From contig CM069436.1 in assembly GCA_035610365.1 (NCBI GenBank), forward strand, positions 63,565,505-63,629,504: DNA of 64,000 nucleotides. Reading direction: 5' to 3'. A program made the translations under genes and the position numbers. The first letter of the stretch is position 1. Each line of letters starts with the position of its first letter. This stretch comes from Aquatica leii. Its lineage: Eukaryota; Arthropoda; Insecta; Coleoptera; Lampyridae. A model generated the notes under the pieces. It searched no databases, was not told where the DNA came from, and worked only from the letters and a program-made list of their open reading frames with translations. Shown in pieces: positions 21,985-31,959 of the stretch.

Positions 21985-22057
21985 ATATGTAAAAAAATAC
22001 ATTTTAAAAGTTAGCGAATTTATTATTGGTGGACTAGTAATTTAAATAATTTTGATT

Positions 22058-22171
22058 AATTAATGATAACTTCTAGTTATAAAATTCTACTACACTTTAT
22101 CGGTCTAGGTGGGAAAAGTATATTTTGGGCCAAATATTGTGCTTGTAGAATACATCAAATCGAACGGAAGC
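22058..22171 (+). repeat. Direct repeat, right copy, flanking PLE family B
   Basis: This is the right-hand partner of 21,040-21,152, in the same orientation, beginning ATTAATGAT and ending ATCGAACGGAAGC. It contains an extra patch (TCGGTCTAGGTGGGAAAAG) not present in the left copy. Confidence 0.6.
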
Positions 22172-22687
22172 ATAAAAAAATAATTTGATAATTATTTTAC
22201 TATGTACTAAATTATCAAAAATTTTGAATTGGTTTTTATCCGTTTTAATTATGCATTGGTGATCATAATCACATGTTGTGATAAAACTTTTTTTGAAACA
22301 TGTTTAGTTAAATAAGCAGTTTATTTAAATTTTCAAAATTGTAGTCAAATATACTTTACTTTTAAATATAAATTTATGCCGAATACGAAATATATTTCAA
22401 ATATAATCGTAATTCCTATCTTCAAAAAATCGATCGATTGCAACCATCCATCGCTTATAAAATAATTGCGGTTATGCAAAAGAATTAATTTTCACAGAAC
22501 TTAAAATCAATTAAACGAAAAAAATTATTACAAATTACAATCTATTTAATAAAAACTGTTGACTGCAATATGTTACATGAAAATTTTAAACTACAGTATG
22601 TGTAACGCATTTCATATGTTAGCTCATCATAGCGCTGCATAAACTTACTATTTTTAATGTGTAAAACATTATATATATGTGTAACGG

Positions 22688-22868
22688 TAAATACTTATAA
22701 AAGCGGAGAACGTTGTAAAGTTGATCCTAAACTCGCGTAATTGAAATTATAAATTATAAAACTATCAGGTTTGTCAATACAATTGCTTTACCCTTAATGT
22801 TTTTACCTTGTAGCTGTAAACCGCAACTGGGTTTAAGATCAACTTCTTCGCTTTTATAATTATTTACA
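22688..22868. mobile_element. MITE-like inverted-repeat element, compact copy 2
   Basis: The arms 22,688-22,737 and 22,821-22,868 are reverse complements over about 48 bp, with mismatches and small gaps (TAAATACTTATAAAAGCG pairs with CGCTTTTATAATTATTTA). The order of words TTATAAAAG, GTTGTAAAGTTGAT and CGCGTAATT mirrors the arm of copy 1 at 15.5 kb. The interior is only about 80 bp. Confidence 0.6.
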
Positions 22869-22946
22869 GTTATTTTTAATACGTATTACCTTACACTATG
22901 GCACCGCCATAAAATGTAGGTAATTATTACACACTTTGTATATGCA

Positions 22947-24634
22947 TACAGGGTGTGTATAAATTGACAAAAAAGCTACACGCTGCGACATTCTTTGTTC
23001 AATTCTAAACCAATGATCCTAATGTTAAATTGTTGAATTATGCATTGTCTTAAGGAACCACTTAAAAGAAACATACATTTGGCAACACTGTAAACTAGTA
23101 TACCACTGTAATACCTGCCGTTGTTATTTTTTTAATTTTAATCTACAAAAACATTTTACTCGTCATTGGTAGCACGTTTTAAGTTCTACAGTTTACGCAA
23201 GATATAATTTGCTCTTTATTTATTGTGAGAATAATACCTAGGTGCATACAATTAATAATGTTAATTTAAAATGAATTTTTTAACAGGTTTTTTTTTTAAT
23301 TTTTATCTAAGAGTAAGTCAATGACACTAATCCTTAAAAATTATTTGAATTTAAATCTATTTGCTTCTACGCATAGTTGCAACCTTCGAGGTATCGTGTG
23401 AATTACAAGTTCAAGTCTTTCTGGTTTAACGTTGCTTTAATTCTTTCTGTAACTTGATCAGCGCCTTAGAAAAACCTTGCATACATTGTCTTTTTTATGA
23501 AACCTTAAACAAAAAAGTCTAGAGGATTAATATCGGGATATCCCGCGACCAACCTATCTATTCGGGTAGTGCTCATCCAACTACTCTGTTACATTATGAG
23601 CAAAGTAAGCAGGAGCTCTATCGTGCATGAAAATCATGTTATAACGTATGATTAACGTTATCTCGTCAATTCCAATACATTAAGGTACTGATCGACATTA
23701 AGTTGATTTGGTAGATAAATTGGTTTAACGACTCTGTGATTTATTATGCCCAGCCAAACGATAATGGCAAAGCTTCTTTGGTGACCATATTGTATAAATT
23801 TATACAAATTTTTATGTGCTGAATAGTGAAGATTATGAGTATTAAATACATCCACTCTGGTAAACACAGATTCATCGCTTCAAAGAATACGCTCGAGTAA
23901 GTCGCCATCTTCTTAAATCGAATTTAACATTGTGTTACAAAAATTTTATTGTAATGTGTTATTATTATCATAGAGAAGCTAAACTTTAGAAACGTAATAT
24001 GGATGAAGCACATTTTCTTATAGAACCAAGTGAACGGTCTTGGTACTGGGGATGTTTAATGATGCAGCTAACTGTCGGGTACTAAGCAAAAGATCCTCGT
24101 GTACAGCGTCTAGAAATTGTACTTCTAGTTGTCTTGGTCGACCAGCATTAGCGTTTCTCGTTATAAACAAACCAGTTTCTCCAAGTCGTTGATCCAGTCT
24201 TCAAAATGTAGTTTCTCTCAATTGTCTTTGGTTTGAAAAACGTATGCAATACTAATTTGCGACCGCGTTAGCATTTTCATTACAGAAATCGTACATTAGG
24301 TACATGTCAGCTTATTTATTAAATGTAAAAGCCATTATCAGTAACGAATACAATAATAAAAAACGCTAAAAACACAGAACCACAAGAACTAATCAAAAGT
24401 ACACAAAAAATCACAAAAAAAGCAAAGGTTATACAAAAAAAAACCAAAATTCTATCTATCTCTACCAACAGATATCAAAACTATCACTTATTTATAGACC
24501 AGAAGTCCAAACTTTGAGAACCTTGTAAGGACGTATGAAGCATGATGCAACATTTACCATTAAGATTTTTAATTTACAATTGAACGAAAAATGTCGCAGC
24601 GTGTTGTTTTTTCCTGAATTTATACCCACCGTGT
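22947..24634 (-). mobile_element. mariner-type DNA transposon with both terminal repeats
   Basis: The left terminus at 22,947 reads CATACAGGGTGTGTATAAAT. The right terminus, read inward on the minus strand from 24,634, is ATACACGGTGGGTATAAAT. The similarity between the two ends continues inward for about 110 bp, including ACACGCTGCGACAT and GTTCAATT. The enclosed transposase relic is on the minus strand. Long, similar subterminal sequences and ends starting near a TA are typical of Tc1/mariner. A MITE-family half copy abuts the right end. Confidence 0.88.
23360..24250 (-). pseudogene. mariner transposase relic
   Basis: The minus strand gives an N-terminal helix-turn-helix part (RLDQRLGETGLFITRNANAG, LLLSTRQLAASLNIPST). 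Then comes SDESVFTRVDVFNTHNL, which holds the first catalytic Asp, and FAIIVWLGIINHRVVKPIYL with PNQLNVDQYLNVLE. MHDRAPAYFAHNV provides the second Asp and DINPLDFFV the third-residue block. The C-terminus reads IPRRLQLCVEANR near 23,365-23,400. Several frameshifts and stops are present (for example before SDES and after LNVLE). It is assigned to mariner-like DDE transposases. The exact clade is not determined because the spacing is disturbed. Confidence 0.87.
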
Positions 24635-24644
24635 ATAAACTTCT

Positions 24645-24870
24645 GTCGATGTAAATGTTAGAATAAATTAGAGTGTGTCTTCTATTACTGATGAGCTTCA
24701 ACAGATCAAAATGGCAGCAGTAGTTCACTCTAGTAGTATTTGTACAATTGCAATGACATTGCTTTACCTCCAATGTTTTTTACGTTATGGTTTTAGCCCG
24801 CAGTTTTATTTAAAACTATTTAGAATTACGCGGGTTTAAAATCAATTTTTGTATTACAGTCAACAGTTTT
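24645..24870 (-). mobile_element. MITE-like element, half copy 3
   Basis: This stretch matches the reverse complement of 15,520-15,740. Shared words include TTAGAGT, GTCTTCTA, GATGAGCT, TTCACTCTAGTAG, GACATTGCTTTA and GCGGGT. The far arm is absent. It begins where the mariner terminus ends, so the mariner may have inserted into this element or the two may simply abut. Confidence 0.6.
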
Positions 24871-25855
24871 TCGACAAGTCAATCATACAAAAGAATTATT
24901 TACGTGTTTGTTACAAAAAAAACAATAAAAAATAAAAAAATACATTGGAAATTTGCCACGTATAAGTTGTTCATAAAATTGCTGTTAAGCAGACCATCCA
25001 CGTTTGAACCTTCCTTTAGTTTGTCCTTAAGAAAAATGAACTGAAGAAAATCTTTATCGTGTATGTGTGTTTGAATCGTTAGTTTTGTTGTGCGTTCAGA
25101 CCGCTAACGCGTCTTATTGCGATACGGCGATGATTGTTTTTCTGCGGTCTGTTCAAGGTAATGCAAACGTGAGTGAACCTGTCGCGACATGATTTTTTTT
25201 TTGTAAATGTAGCCAAGATGAAAGTAGAAGAAAACAAAAAGCATACAAAATACTACAAAAAACATTGATTTAAATAACTCCAGATTGTGGAATAGAAAAG
25301 AACAACAGCGTAATGCTTTTATAATAGAATATAAAAAGATTAAGGTGTATAAAACCTTTAGTTCTTTTGGTCCCAATAAATTTGTGAAACATCGGATACT
25401 TAACACTTTAAAGAACAATAAAGAAAATGTTCTTTTAGATAAAGTTTTGTCCCTTGTATCACATGTTCATCAGGTATAAAAATGCATAAATGAAGAGCAA
25501 TGTCTGTTGTTGAAACAGGCAAGGTTCTACAAATAGTTTTTAATACATTATTAAACATGAAAAAAGAGGACAAAAATAACTATATTAGCAAAACGGTTTA
25601 TGAAAAATTAGAGATCTAGAAAACGCCGCATTACTCAGAACTTAATTAATTATCTATTATGCGTTGATGATATGTATATCATTTTTTTGTTATGTTTTCT
25701 ATAATATAAAGTAAGATAATATTTTAAAAAAATGCTAAAAAAATGTGTTAGTATACATTTAAAAATATCTTTATATCTGATACTTAACATAATGTTTGTT
25801 AACATAAACAAACTTTTTTTCTACATAAAACTTAGAAAGTAAATAAACGGTAACT
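24871..25855. other. Intergenic stretch with a C+G-richer patch
   Basis: A less A+T-rich patch at 25,075-25,195 contains an 8-bp inverted pair, CAGACCGC (25,097-25,104) with GCGGTCTG (25,144-25,151). A plus-strand open frame at 25,285-25,479 and an antisense one both lack recognised similarity. Near 25,455-25,480 the minus strand reads CTGATGAACATGTGATAC followed by AAAAC, a possible decayed hammerhead-like motif. Confidence 0.35.
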
Positions 25856-25859
25856 TAAA

Positions 25860-27420
25860 AAAATCTAAGGTGGGGCGTATTATCCACTCTAAAAGAAAAT
25901 ACGTCCCATTTAAAATTAAGTAGATAATAGATTCGTTTATCAACTTTCCTGAATTTTTTTGCGTCCACACCTATTACACGTGTTCCTGTATATCGTACAA
26001 CTTTCATGGAGCATCGTATCAAATCGTTTTTGAATTTTGTTGAATAATACGGATCTCTGCATTTAACACAATCCGTATCTTCTAGGTTCGAAGATAACAC
26101 TAAACTCTTCGGAAGAATACGAAGAATCAATAATTTTCCTTCGTTTAACAACTGGTAGTTTGAGATTTAATACCCGGAAAATGTAAACAGAATCGCAAAC
26201 TGCTTTTTTTAAATATTTCGTATAGACAGGATAAGAGTAATATCTCTCAGAAATTTAGACGGAGTGGACTTTTGACTGTGAGCGTTGACGTAGAAGGGTA
26301 GTTATTGTCGCACTGCTGTGGTAACACATGCTCTGTAGAAGCAGTCGTACCTTCAGCAATTCTATCTTGCCTTGGTTGGATAACATCACTTCCATTTGCA
26401 AATGCATCAGAGATATCATATAAATGGCCAAGAATCTGTGATGAATATTATGAGTAAAATGTGGTAGCTTTAAATCCAGAAACACCAGTACTAACAGTAG
26501 CTATTTTGGTACAAACATTTCCAATCAATAAAGGAACATTGAGTTCAATCTTTCCCTTATGAATAATGAGCCACGTCTTTGCCTCTTGCAAAAAGTAAAT
26601 TTTAAGCGGCTGCGTTGTATGACTTAGAAAACACAAAAAGTCCAATATTATTGTGGGTAGTCAACTTCAGAAGTTGAACTGCATTTGAATGGGAAGCGTG
26701 TCTGTCTAATATTAATAAGCTTTTATCGGTACCTTTTCTGGGAATGAAGTACTCCTGAAACTACCTTATAAACAACTCTGTGTTAATGTACGAGATTTTT
26801 TAGTTGATATAGACGTTTGCGCCAAGAGGAAAACCTTTGAGCTTTTTGTATTTGCTTTTTATTATCAAAACAAGCGGAAAGAAACTGCCTTAAGCGTTAC
26901 AAGTCATTAATGAATCATTTTCACCTTTCTTAGCACAAATTAAAAAATAAACATCTTAAAAACCTTTTGTTGCAATGACTCCAGTCTCATTCATATTAAA
27001 AATTTTAGAAGGCCGGTCTAATAAATCATTTTCAGTCAATACTATCAGCAGCAAAAAAAATAGCACGCGACTTGTTGCCTATTCATGCCTTGCGCTTGTG
27101 TTAAAGATACTTCTTCTGATTTTCTAAGAAACCAAATTTTAGCTCATCGCATAAAACCATCATACCCTGCACATTTTTCTTTTTCTGAAAAACCATGTTT
27201 AAGCACTGTTGGTAGTTATGTGTTTTCTCGATGTACGAGATAGTATACCATATTTTATATGCAGCATTTCCTTATTATTCACTTTTTCTGGTAATTGTCC
27301 TGCCGTATTTCTTTCTCATAATCTAAATTAAACGATAGTAAAGTATTGTAATAGTGAGGCATATTGTCGGCATTACTTATCACTTATCGTGGTGAAAAAT
27401 GCCCAACCTAATTATTAGAT
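25860..27420 (-). pseudogene. pogo-like DDE transposase relic with PHD-like C-terminus
   Basis: Read from 27,400 downward on the minus strand: KHGFSEKEKCAGYDGFMR and EEVSLTQAQGMNRQQV (family: w..F..R...ls.R.pe..s.aRa...n). Then KIFNMNETGVIATKGF with the first Asp replaced by Asn, YKKLKGFPLGAN, and KSLLILDRHASHSNAV (second catalytic block LLiLDgH.SH). FSKSYNAA follows in place of PSHTSH, then KIATVSTGVSGFKATTF. The C-terminal frame 25,855-26,151 contains DTDCVKCRDPYYSTKFKN and DLIRCSMK, matching the Cys-rich PHD-like finger found at the end of many insect pogo-like transposases. Multiple stops and shifts make it inactive. Confidence 0.87.
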
Positions 27421-27544
27421 ATACGACAAATGAAACAAAATTGTTGCATCATTCAAGCGTTCCAAATTAAAAGAATTGTTTTTTTACATCTTGATCTTGT
27501 GCGGATAGAGATTAATGTCGATAAAATCCTCGTATTATAATAAA

Positions 27545-28350
27545 TGTTCTTTTTTTTTCATCGTGAGTATCAAAAACTTCTATCCTTTAAAAAGTAAGAA
27601 GTGAAGAGTGCAACACCATAGTAATACTCTTTCAACATTTTTTAGCTTTATATTTATCTACGAATAAAATATTGTAAATTGGCTTGCCAGTGTACGTAAA
27701 GCATCCTCTACACAATTTCTTGCAAGCAAAAGACGATAATAAAATCATTTTTTATCAGCATTAAAATTGTTCCAAAAAATTACTTCGTAGGGGAATTGCT
27801 TCATCGCCTATAAATCCGACACTTCTGTCTGATTCTGAGATTCTTCTTTTTGTGCTTAGATCGCCCATTACAAATTTTCCTTTTTTCGTCTACTATTAGT
27901 AGCAAAACAATACTTTTGTAGTTATAATAAAAAGATCCTCTATTTTGTGGTTTTGTAATGTGCTTCTCATTGACAGCTTCAATACAATAAAGAAACTTTC
28001 ATTTTTTCCAAAAGGGATTTGCTATAGCTGGCAACTGTACTTTAGTAGTAGCGCTAAATAAACAGTGAAGTTTGCCTGCTGAGTAACTATTATATTTAAT
28101 ATTAACACAATTTTATAATCCAAACAAATGTCTCAGGAACAGTAGTCCTTTGAAGCCTGTGTAGATGCATTAACCGAAATCTTCAGATCATTATAACTTT
28201 AATATAAAATTTACGTGAGTGAAGTAAGCCTGCTTCTGTAACTACGATCTAATCTATGTGTGTTGATTTTTGTCTTTTAGACGTTTTTACTTCAGTAGCG
28301 ACAACTACTCCTGCCGCTATAAGACACATATTCACTTAGTTTAATTCCAT
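27545..28350 (-). pseudogene. PIF/Harbinger transposase relic
   Basis: On the minus strand, CIEAVNEKHITKPQNRGSF and YYNYKSIVLLLIVDEKRK (about 27,880-28,000) correspond to the Harbinger block C-I-G-A-x-D-G-K-H followed by G-S-x-x-Y-N-Y-K; the catalytic D is replaced by N. Further on, FYYRLLLARNCVEDALRTLA (27,650-27,760) matches FNYRLSRARRVVENAFGIL, and KNVERVLLWCCTLHFLL matches the final helix with its C-x-L-H-N. The N-terminal part toward 28,350 is poorly preserved (VPETFVWII). It is adjacent to, and in the same orientation as, the pogo relic, but it belongs to a different superfamily. Confidence 0.85.
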
Positions 28351-28937
28351 AATATCCCGTTTGAAGCACAATTTGGAATATGGAATATGTGTTAATGAAA
28401 CTGAATTGTATGTGGCGGTTTATCAGCTGGAAAACTGATGAATGAGCGGAAGGAAATTCCCAACCTGTACCCGTTGATTCTGTACCATGATTGATAAATT
28501 ACACAGAAAAGAAGTATATTAATAATACAAAAAAAATTGTTTTGTCGCTACCGTTTTTTAAATTAAAAAAATTTAAAATAAATAAAAAAACATGATATAA
28601 ATAAACAATTGCAAAATATGCAGACAATCTTGATTGCTGCAATTTACTAACTTATTCTTGTATAAATGAATAAAAAAATTACTCTATGTAAAGAAGCACT
28701 TACTGGAACAAACACATATTGAATAATGTCCGGTTTTTAGGTCAATTGAAGTGAATTATAAAAAACTCTAATTTATTATTTTAATATTGTTGCACAGTTT
28801 ATTTTTAGAAACGTTTTATGTTTTCATTACAATTTTATTAATAATTAATAACTAAAATACCGGTTCAAATAAAACTTATGCAAAACATTTTTATTAAAGT
28901 TTTTTTTAAGCTTTGCTAATGTTGGTCTCATTTTTTA
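28351..28937. other. Intergenic stretch
   Basis: A less A+T-rich patch at 28,370-28,500 may be the 5' non-coding end of the Harbinger relic. The remainder is A+T-rich with nothing recognised. Confidence 0.4.
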
Positions 28938-29166
28938 AATTAGTTTAAAAAATTTTCCTATTCAATTGATATAACTATTGATGTATTGATGTGTAATATG
29001 TATTGCTGATTGTTGATATTTTAAATTATATAGACTGGCCTGAGGAAGTTGAGCGCTAAAGCCAACGAAACGTTGCCTTAACAACATACAAGGTTGATTT
29101 TATTTTTGCCGTTCTTCCACTTTGAGGGATCCTATCAATTGAATAGGAAAATTTTTTAAACTAATT
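28938..29166 (+). mobile_element. 229-bp unit with perfect 34-bp inverted ends and hammerhead-like core
   Basis: Positions 28,938-28,971 and 29,133-29,166 are perfect 34-bp reverse complements. The interior contains CTGAGGA, a hairpin, then GAAAC (29,040-29,071), the PLE-type hammerhead pattern, about 60 bp before the right arm. By analogy with the PLEs at 13.3, 19.5 and 55.3 kb, I read it as an extreme 5'-truncated PLE whose 5' side is capped by an inverted copy of its last 34 bp. No coding sequence remains, so this class is inferred. A small stand-alone hammerhead-bearing retroelement is an alternative. Confidence 0.6.
29040..29088 (+). ncRNA. Hammerhead-like motif with stems II and III drawable
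   Basis: The core is CTGAGGA (29,040-29,046). Stem II is GTTG (29,048-29,051) with CAAC (29,063-29,066), extended by GC/GC around a loop GCTAAA with one bulged A. GAAA is at 29,067-29,070. Stem III is GTTG (29,072-29,075) with CAAC (29,082-29,085) and loop CCTTAA. A candidate U-H cleavage dinucleotide, TA, is at 29,087-29,088. Stem I is not convincing by eye. The first pair of stem III is a mismatch. Confidence 0.5.
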
Positions 29167-30955
29167 AAACATTTTGTGAGGAACTTAAAACTGTATTTTA
29201 AGAAATATAAAGCAATCATTTTTTAAATTTTGTACAAAATAAATACTTAATTTGTAATTAATTGTACACAAACATACTCTAATTCTACATTTTGTTTTGC
29301 ATGTAATAACTATACTATAAGACTATTTTTAAATAAATTTTTAATATTAATTATTAAAATTTAATGTACTAAGTAAACATTTAATGGTTTAAACACATTA
29401 GAAACTTATTTTTTGTTAAATATTTTTCTATTATACATTAATCGATAAAAACTATAAACATTTTTTTGTTAAATATAACAAGTTACTAAAATACGTCGCA
29501 AATAACAATTTAATCTAAATCAGTTCACATTAAAAACATGTTTGTGTAACAAAAGTGCATTTGATAAAAATCTGTAATGTTGATAATAATAAATACTACC
29601 AAATAAACTCTTAGAATTTAGACAGTTGTAATATCTTAAATTATGCATCACCGACACTTTTAAAATACAATTACTCAGTTTAAATAACTTACAACTATTA
29701 TACCAACGCAAGAACATGGTGCAATGTTTATTAAAAGTATTTTTTAATTGTGTAATTTTTTTACACAATATCGTTTGTTTAAAAATGTCGTTTTTTTAAA
29801 TAACAAAACTACATAAATCAGTATTAATATAGTTTTAAATAATGTTTTTTTTTAACCTGAAGTAATTTACAATGAGTGTTTTAAGTATACGTTTGTATGA
29901 AATTTATGGAACTCAATAACTCACGATTAATATGTTTGGAATTATCTAAATATTTATAACTTCGTGTAAGTATCCCTACGACCTTCAAATTGTGACGTAA
30001 TTGTAATATGTATTATTTTATGCATACTTTAATAGATTAATTGCATAACTACATGTAAAACATGTAATATGTTATTTAATTATGCGTACTACAAAAAAGT
30101 TAAAATTTATGCATTTTAGTGTAAATTCATTTAAATAAAAAACATGTAATTATGTGAGAAATTTTATTTACAATTTTTACTTTAAGCCAATACATAAATA
30201 CATATTTATAAGAGTTATCTATGTATGTGCTTATTAACTACTTATGCCGAATACAGGATTTGTGTAAATAATTAAATAAAAAAGGAAGATATAGGTATTA
30301 AAATAATTAGTTTTGCTAGAATCTAATCCTTATATTTTATTATTAAAAACAATACACGTAAGCTCGTAAGTGACATTTGATATTGTTCTGATTTGTTTAT
30401 GTTGTGTTGCGTATGTAATATATATTGATTATTAAATCATATAATAAAATGTGTTTGTTTTGTTTTATTGTGTTTATATCACATTACTTTACATTACGTA
30501 ACACAGTAATGGTAGTTATAAGACTAATAAAAATTAGTCATAATAATTTATACATTTATTTCAACTAAATAAAAGTTAACGTTTATTTCTAATTGTAAAA
30601 TGATGTTACACCGAGCAAGACAAAGTTGGCAATATTTTTAATAATAATAATAATGTTAAACAGCCAGTAGCAATCTACAGTTAGCGATGTCAAACGCTGC
30701 CGTCAATTATTGCTGATAGAACCGTTGCTCAACTATAACATAATCTAAAACCTGATTGAGAAACCATCTAAAAAAATCGTCCCAGGCACGATTCAAACCT
30801 AGATTATATATGGAATTCACTTTAAATTATAAATTAAATATCTGTTAATGTTAGAAAAAAATCAAGAAATAAAAAGTGTTAAAAGCTGCTAAAAAGCTTA
30901 AAGGAAGTGACGTATGGATAATGAAAGACTAAAGTAAACAAGTACAGGAACAAAG
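29167..30955. other. A+T-rich intergenic stretch
   Basis: I see no transposon motif, RNA gene or repeat pair. The single open frame at 29,520-29,768 (minus) shows no family resemblance. Confidence 0.6.
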
Positions 30956-31299
30956 GAATTAATTGATCACATACACGAAAGAAGAGAAAGCTAAAAAACA
31001 CAAACCATTCTAAAATATAATAAGCTCATAATAAATGACAAAAGTTACCCTATTAAACAAATAAAAGAAAGGAAGAAATATAGAAAAACGATAAACGAGA
31101 GATCGATGATAAATGAAAATGAAGAGGCAAAAATTAGAAACAAAGTGAAAAAGAGTAAAAAGAATAATAATGAACAAAAAATGGAGCAACAAAAAATGAC
31201 GACAAACGCAAAGAAAAAAGAAACGCAACGCTGATGATAAAGCTAAAATCGAAAGTAATATAAAAAAAAATAAAAAATAAAGACAACAATACGGCAAAA

Positions 31300-31860
31300 G
31301 AGTTGATAAATATAGGAACCTGGAATCTAAGAAGTAGTACGGGGAAAGAAGAAGAACTTTTACATACAACAAAATATAGAAATACTAAAAATTACGAAAA
31401 CAAAAAGAAAGAAAACGGTATAACATACGGAGTTAAAGAATACTGGATGTACTGGTCAAGAGTAGAAAAGACAGAAAAAAGAAAAGAAAGAGTGGGGCTG
31501 ATAATCGTCACAAATAGACTAAATGACGTGATACAATTTTGGGAGATCTAAACAGTCTAGTCGAAATAAGAATAGAGAAAAAGAAGAGCACATGGACAAA
31601 GAAAGAGGAGAAACTTTTAAACAACCACGGCGAAAAAATAATAGAAATATATATCTCAAACAATCTAATCATAACAAACACAAAAACATACACAAGAACA
31701 CAAGAATATTAGAGAGCAAGTCAATTATTAACTACTTTCTAGTAAGCAAAAATTACTGGTAAAAACTGAAGGATGTAAAAGCCAAAAAAGAAACAAAGAT
31801 TGGAAGTGATTACCTAGTAATAATGAAAATAAAAAGAATAAGACAAAAGAAGGAGAAAAG
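31300..31860 (+). pseudogene. LINE AP-endonuclease domain relic
   Basis: The first block, INIGTWNLRSSTGKEEEL at 31,303, is the start of the endonuclease (I..A.WN.rsL.gKe.EL). KKKENGITYGVKEYWMYWS and ERVGLIIV continue it. The frame breaks near 31,549. ESKSIINYFLVSKNYW and then KIGSDYLVIMKIK (about 31,795-31,835) mark the end of the domain. The family reads G-S-D-H there, and the catalytic histidine is missing in this copy. Confidence 0.85.
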
Positions 31861-31959
31861 TAAATGAAAAAGTAAAATGTTTTAAACTAAGAGAAAAAAA
31901 ATAATAAAAGCTACTAGAAGAAAAACTTAAAAGAAATGAACAAAAAACAGGACTAAAGA

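Larger units (their letters stand above)
21170..22045 (+). mobile_element. Penelope-like element (family B), 5'-truncated
   Basis: This plus-strand PLE retains the linker, the GIY-YIG endonuclease and the 3' end with a hammerhead-like motif. It differs from family A in sequence and in A+T content. Its RT is missing except for possible thumb remnants before 21,330. Direct repeats of about 115 bp flank it (21,040-21,152 and 22,058-22,171). Confidence 0.82.

Noticed and set aside
25104..25479. Overlapping open frames on both strands of about 100 and 64 residues
   Set aside because: Neither translation resembles a known family, and both lack supporting context.
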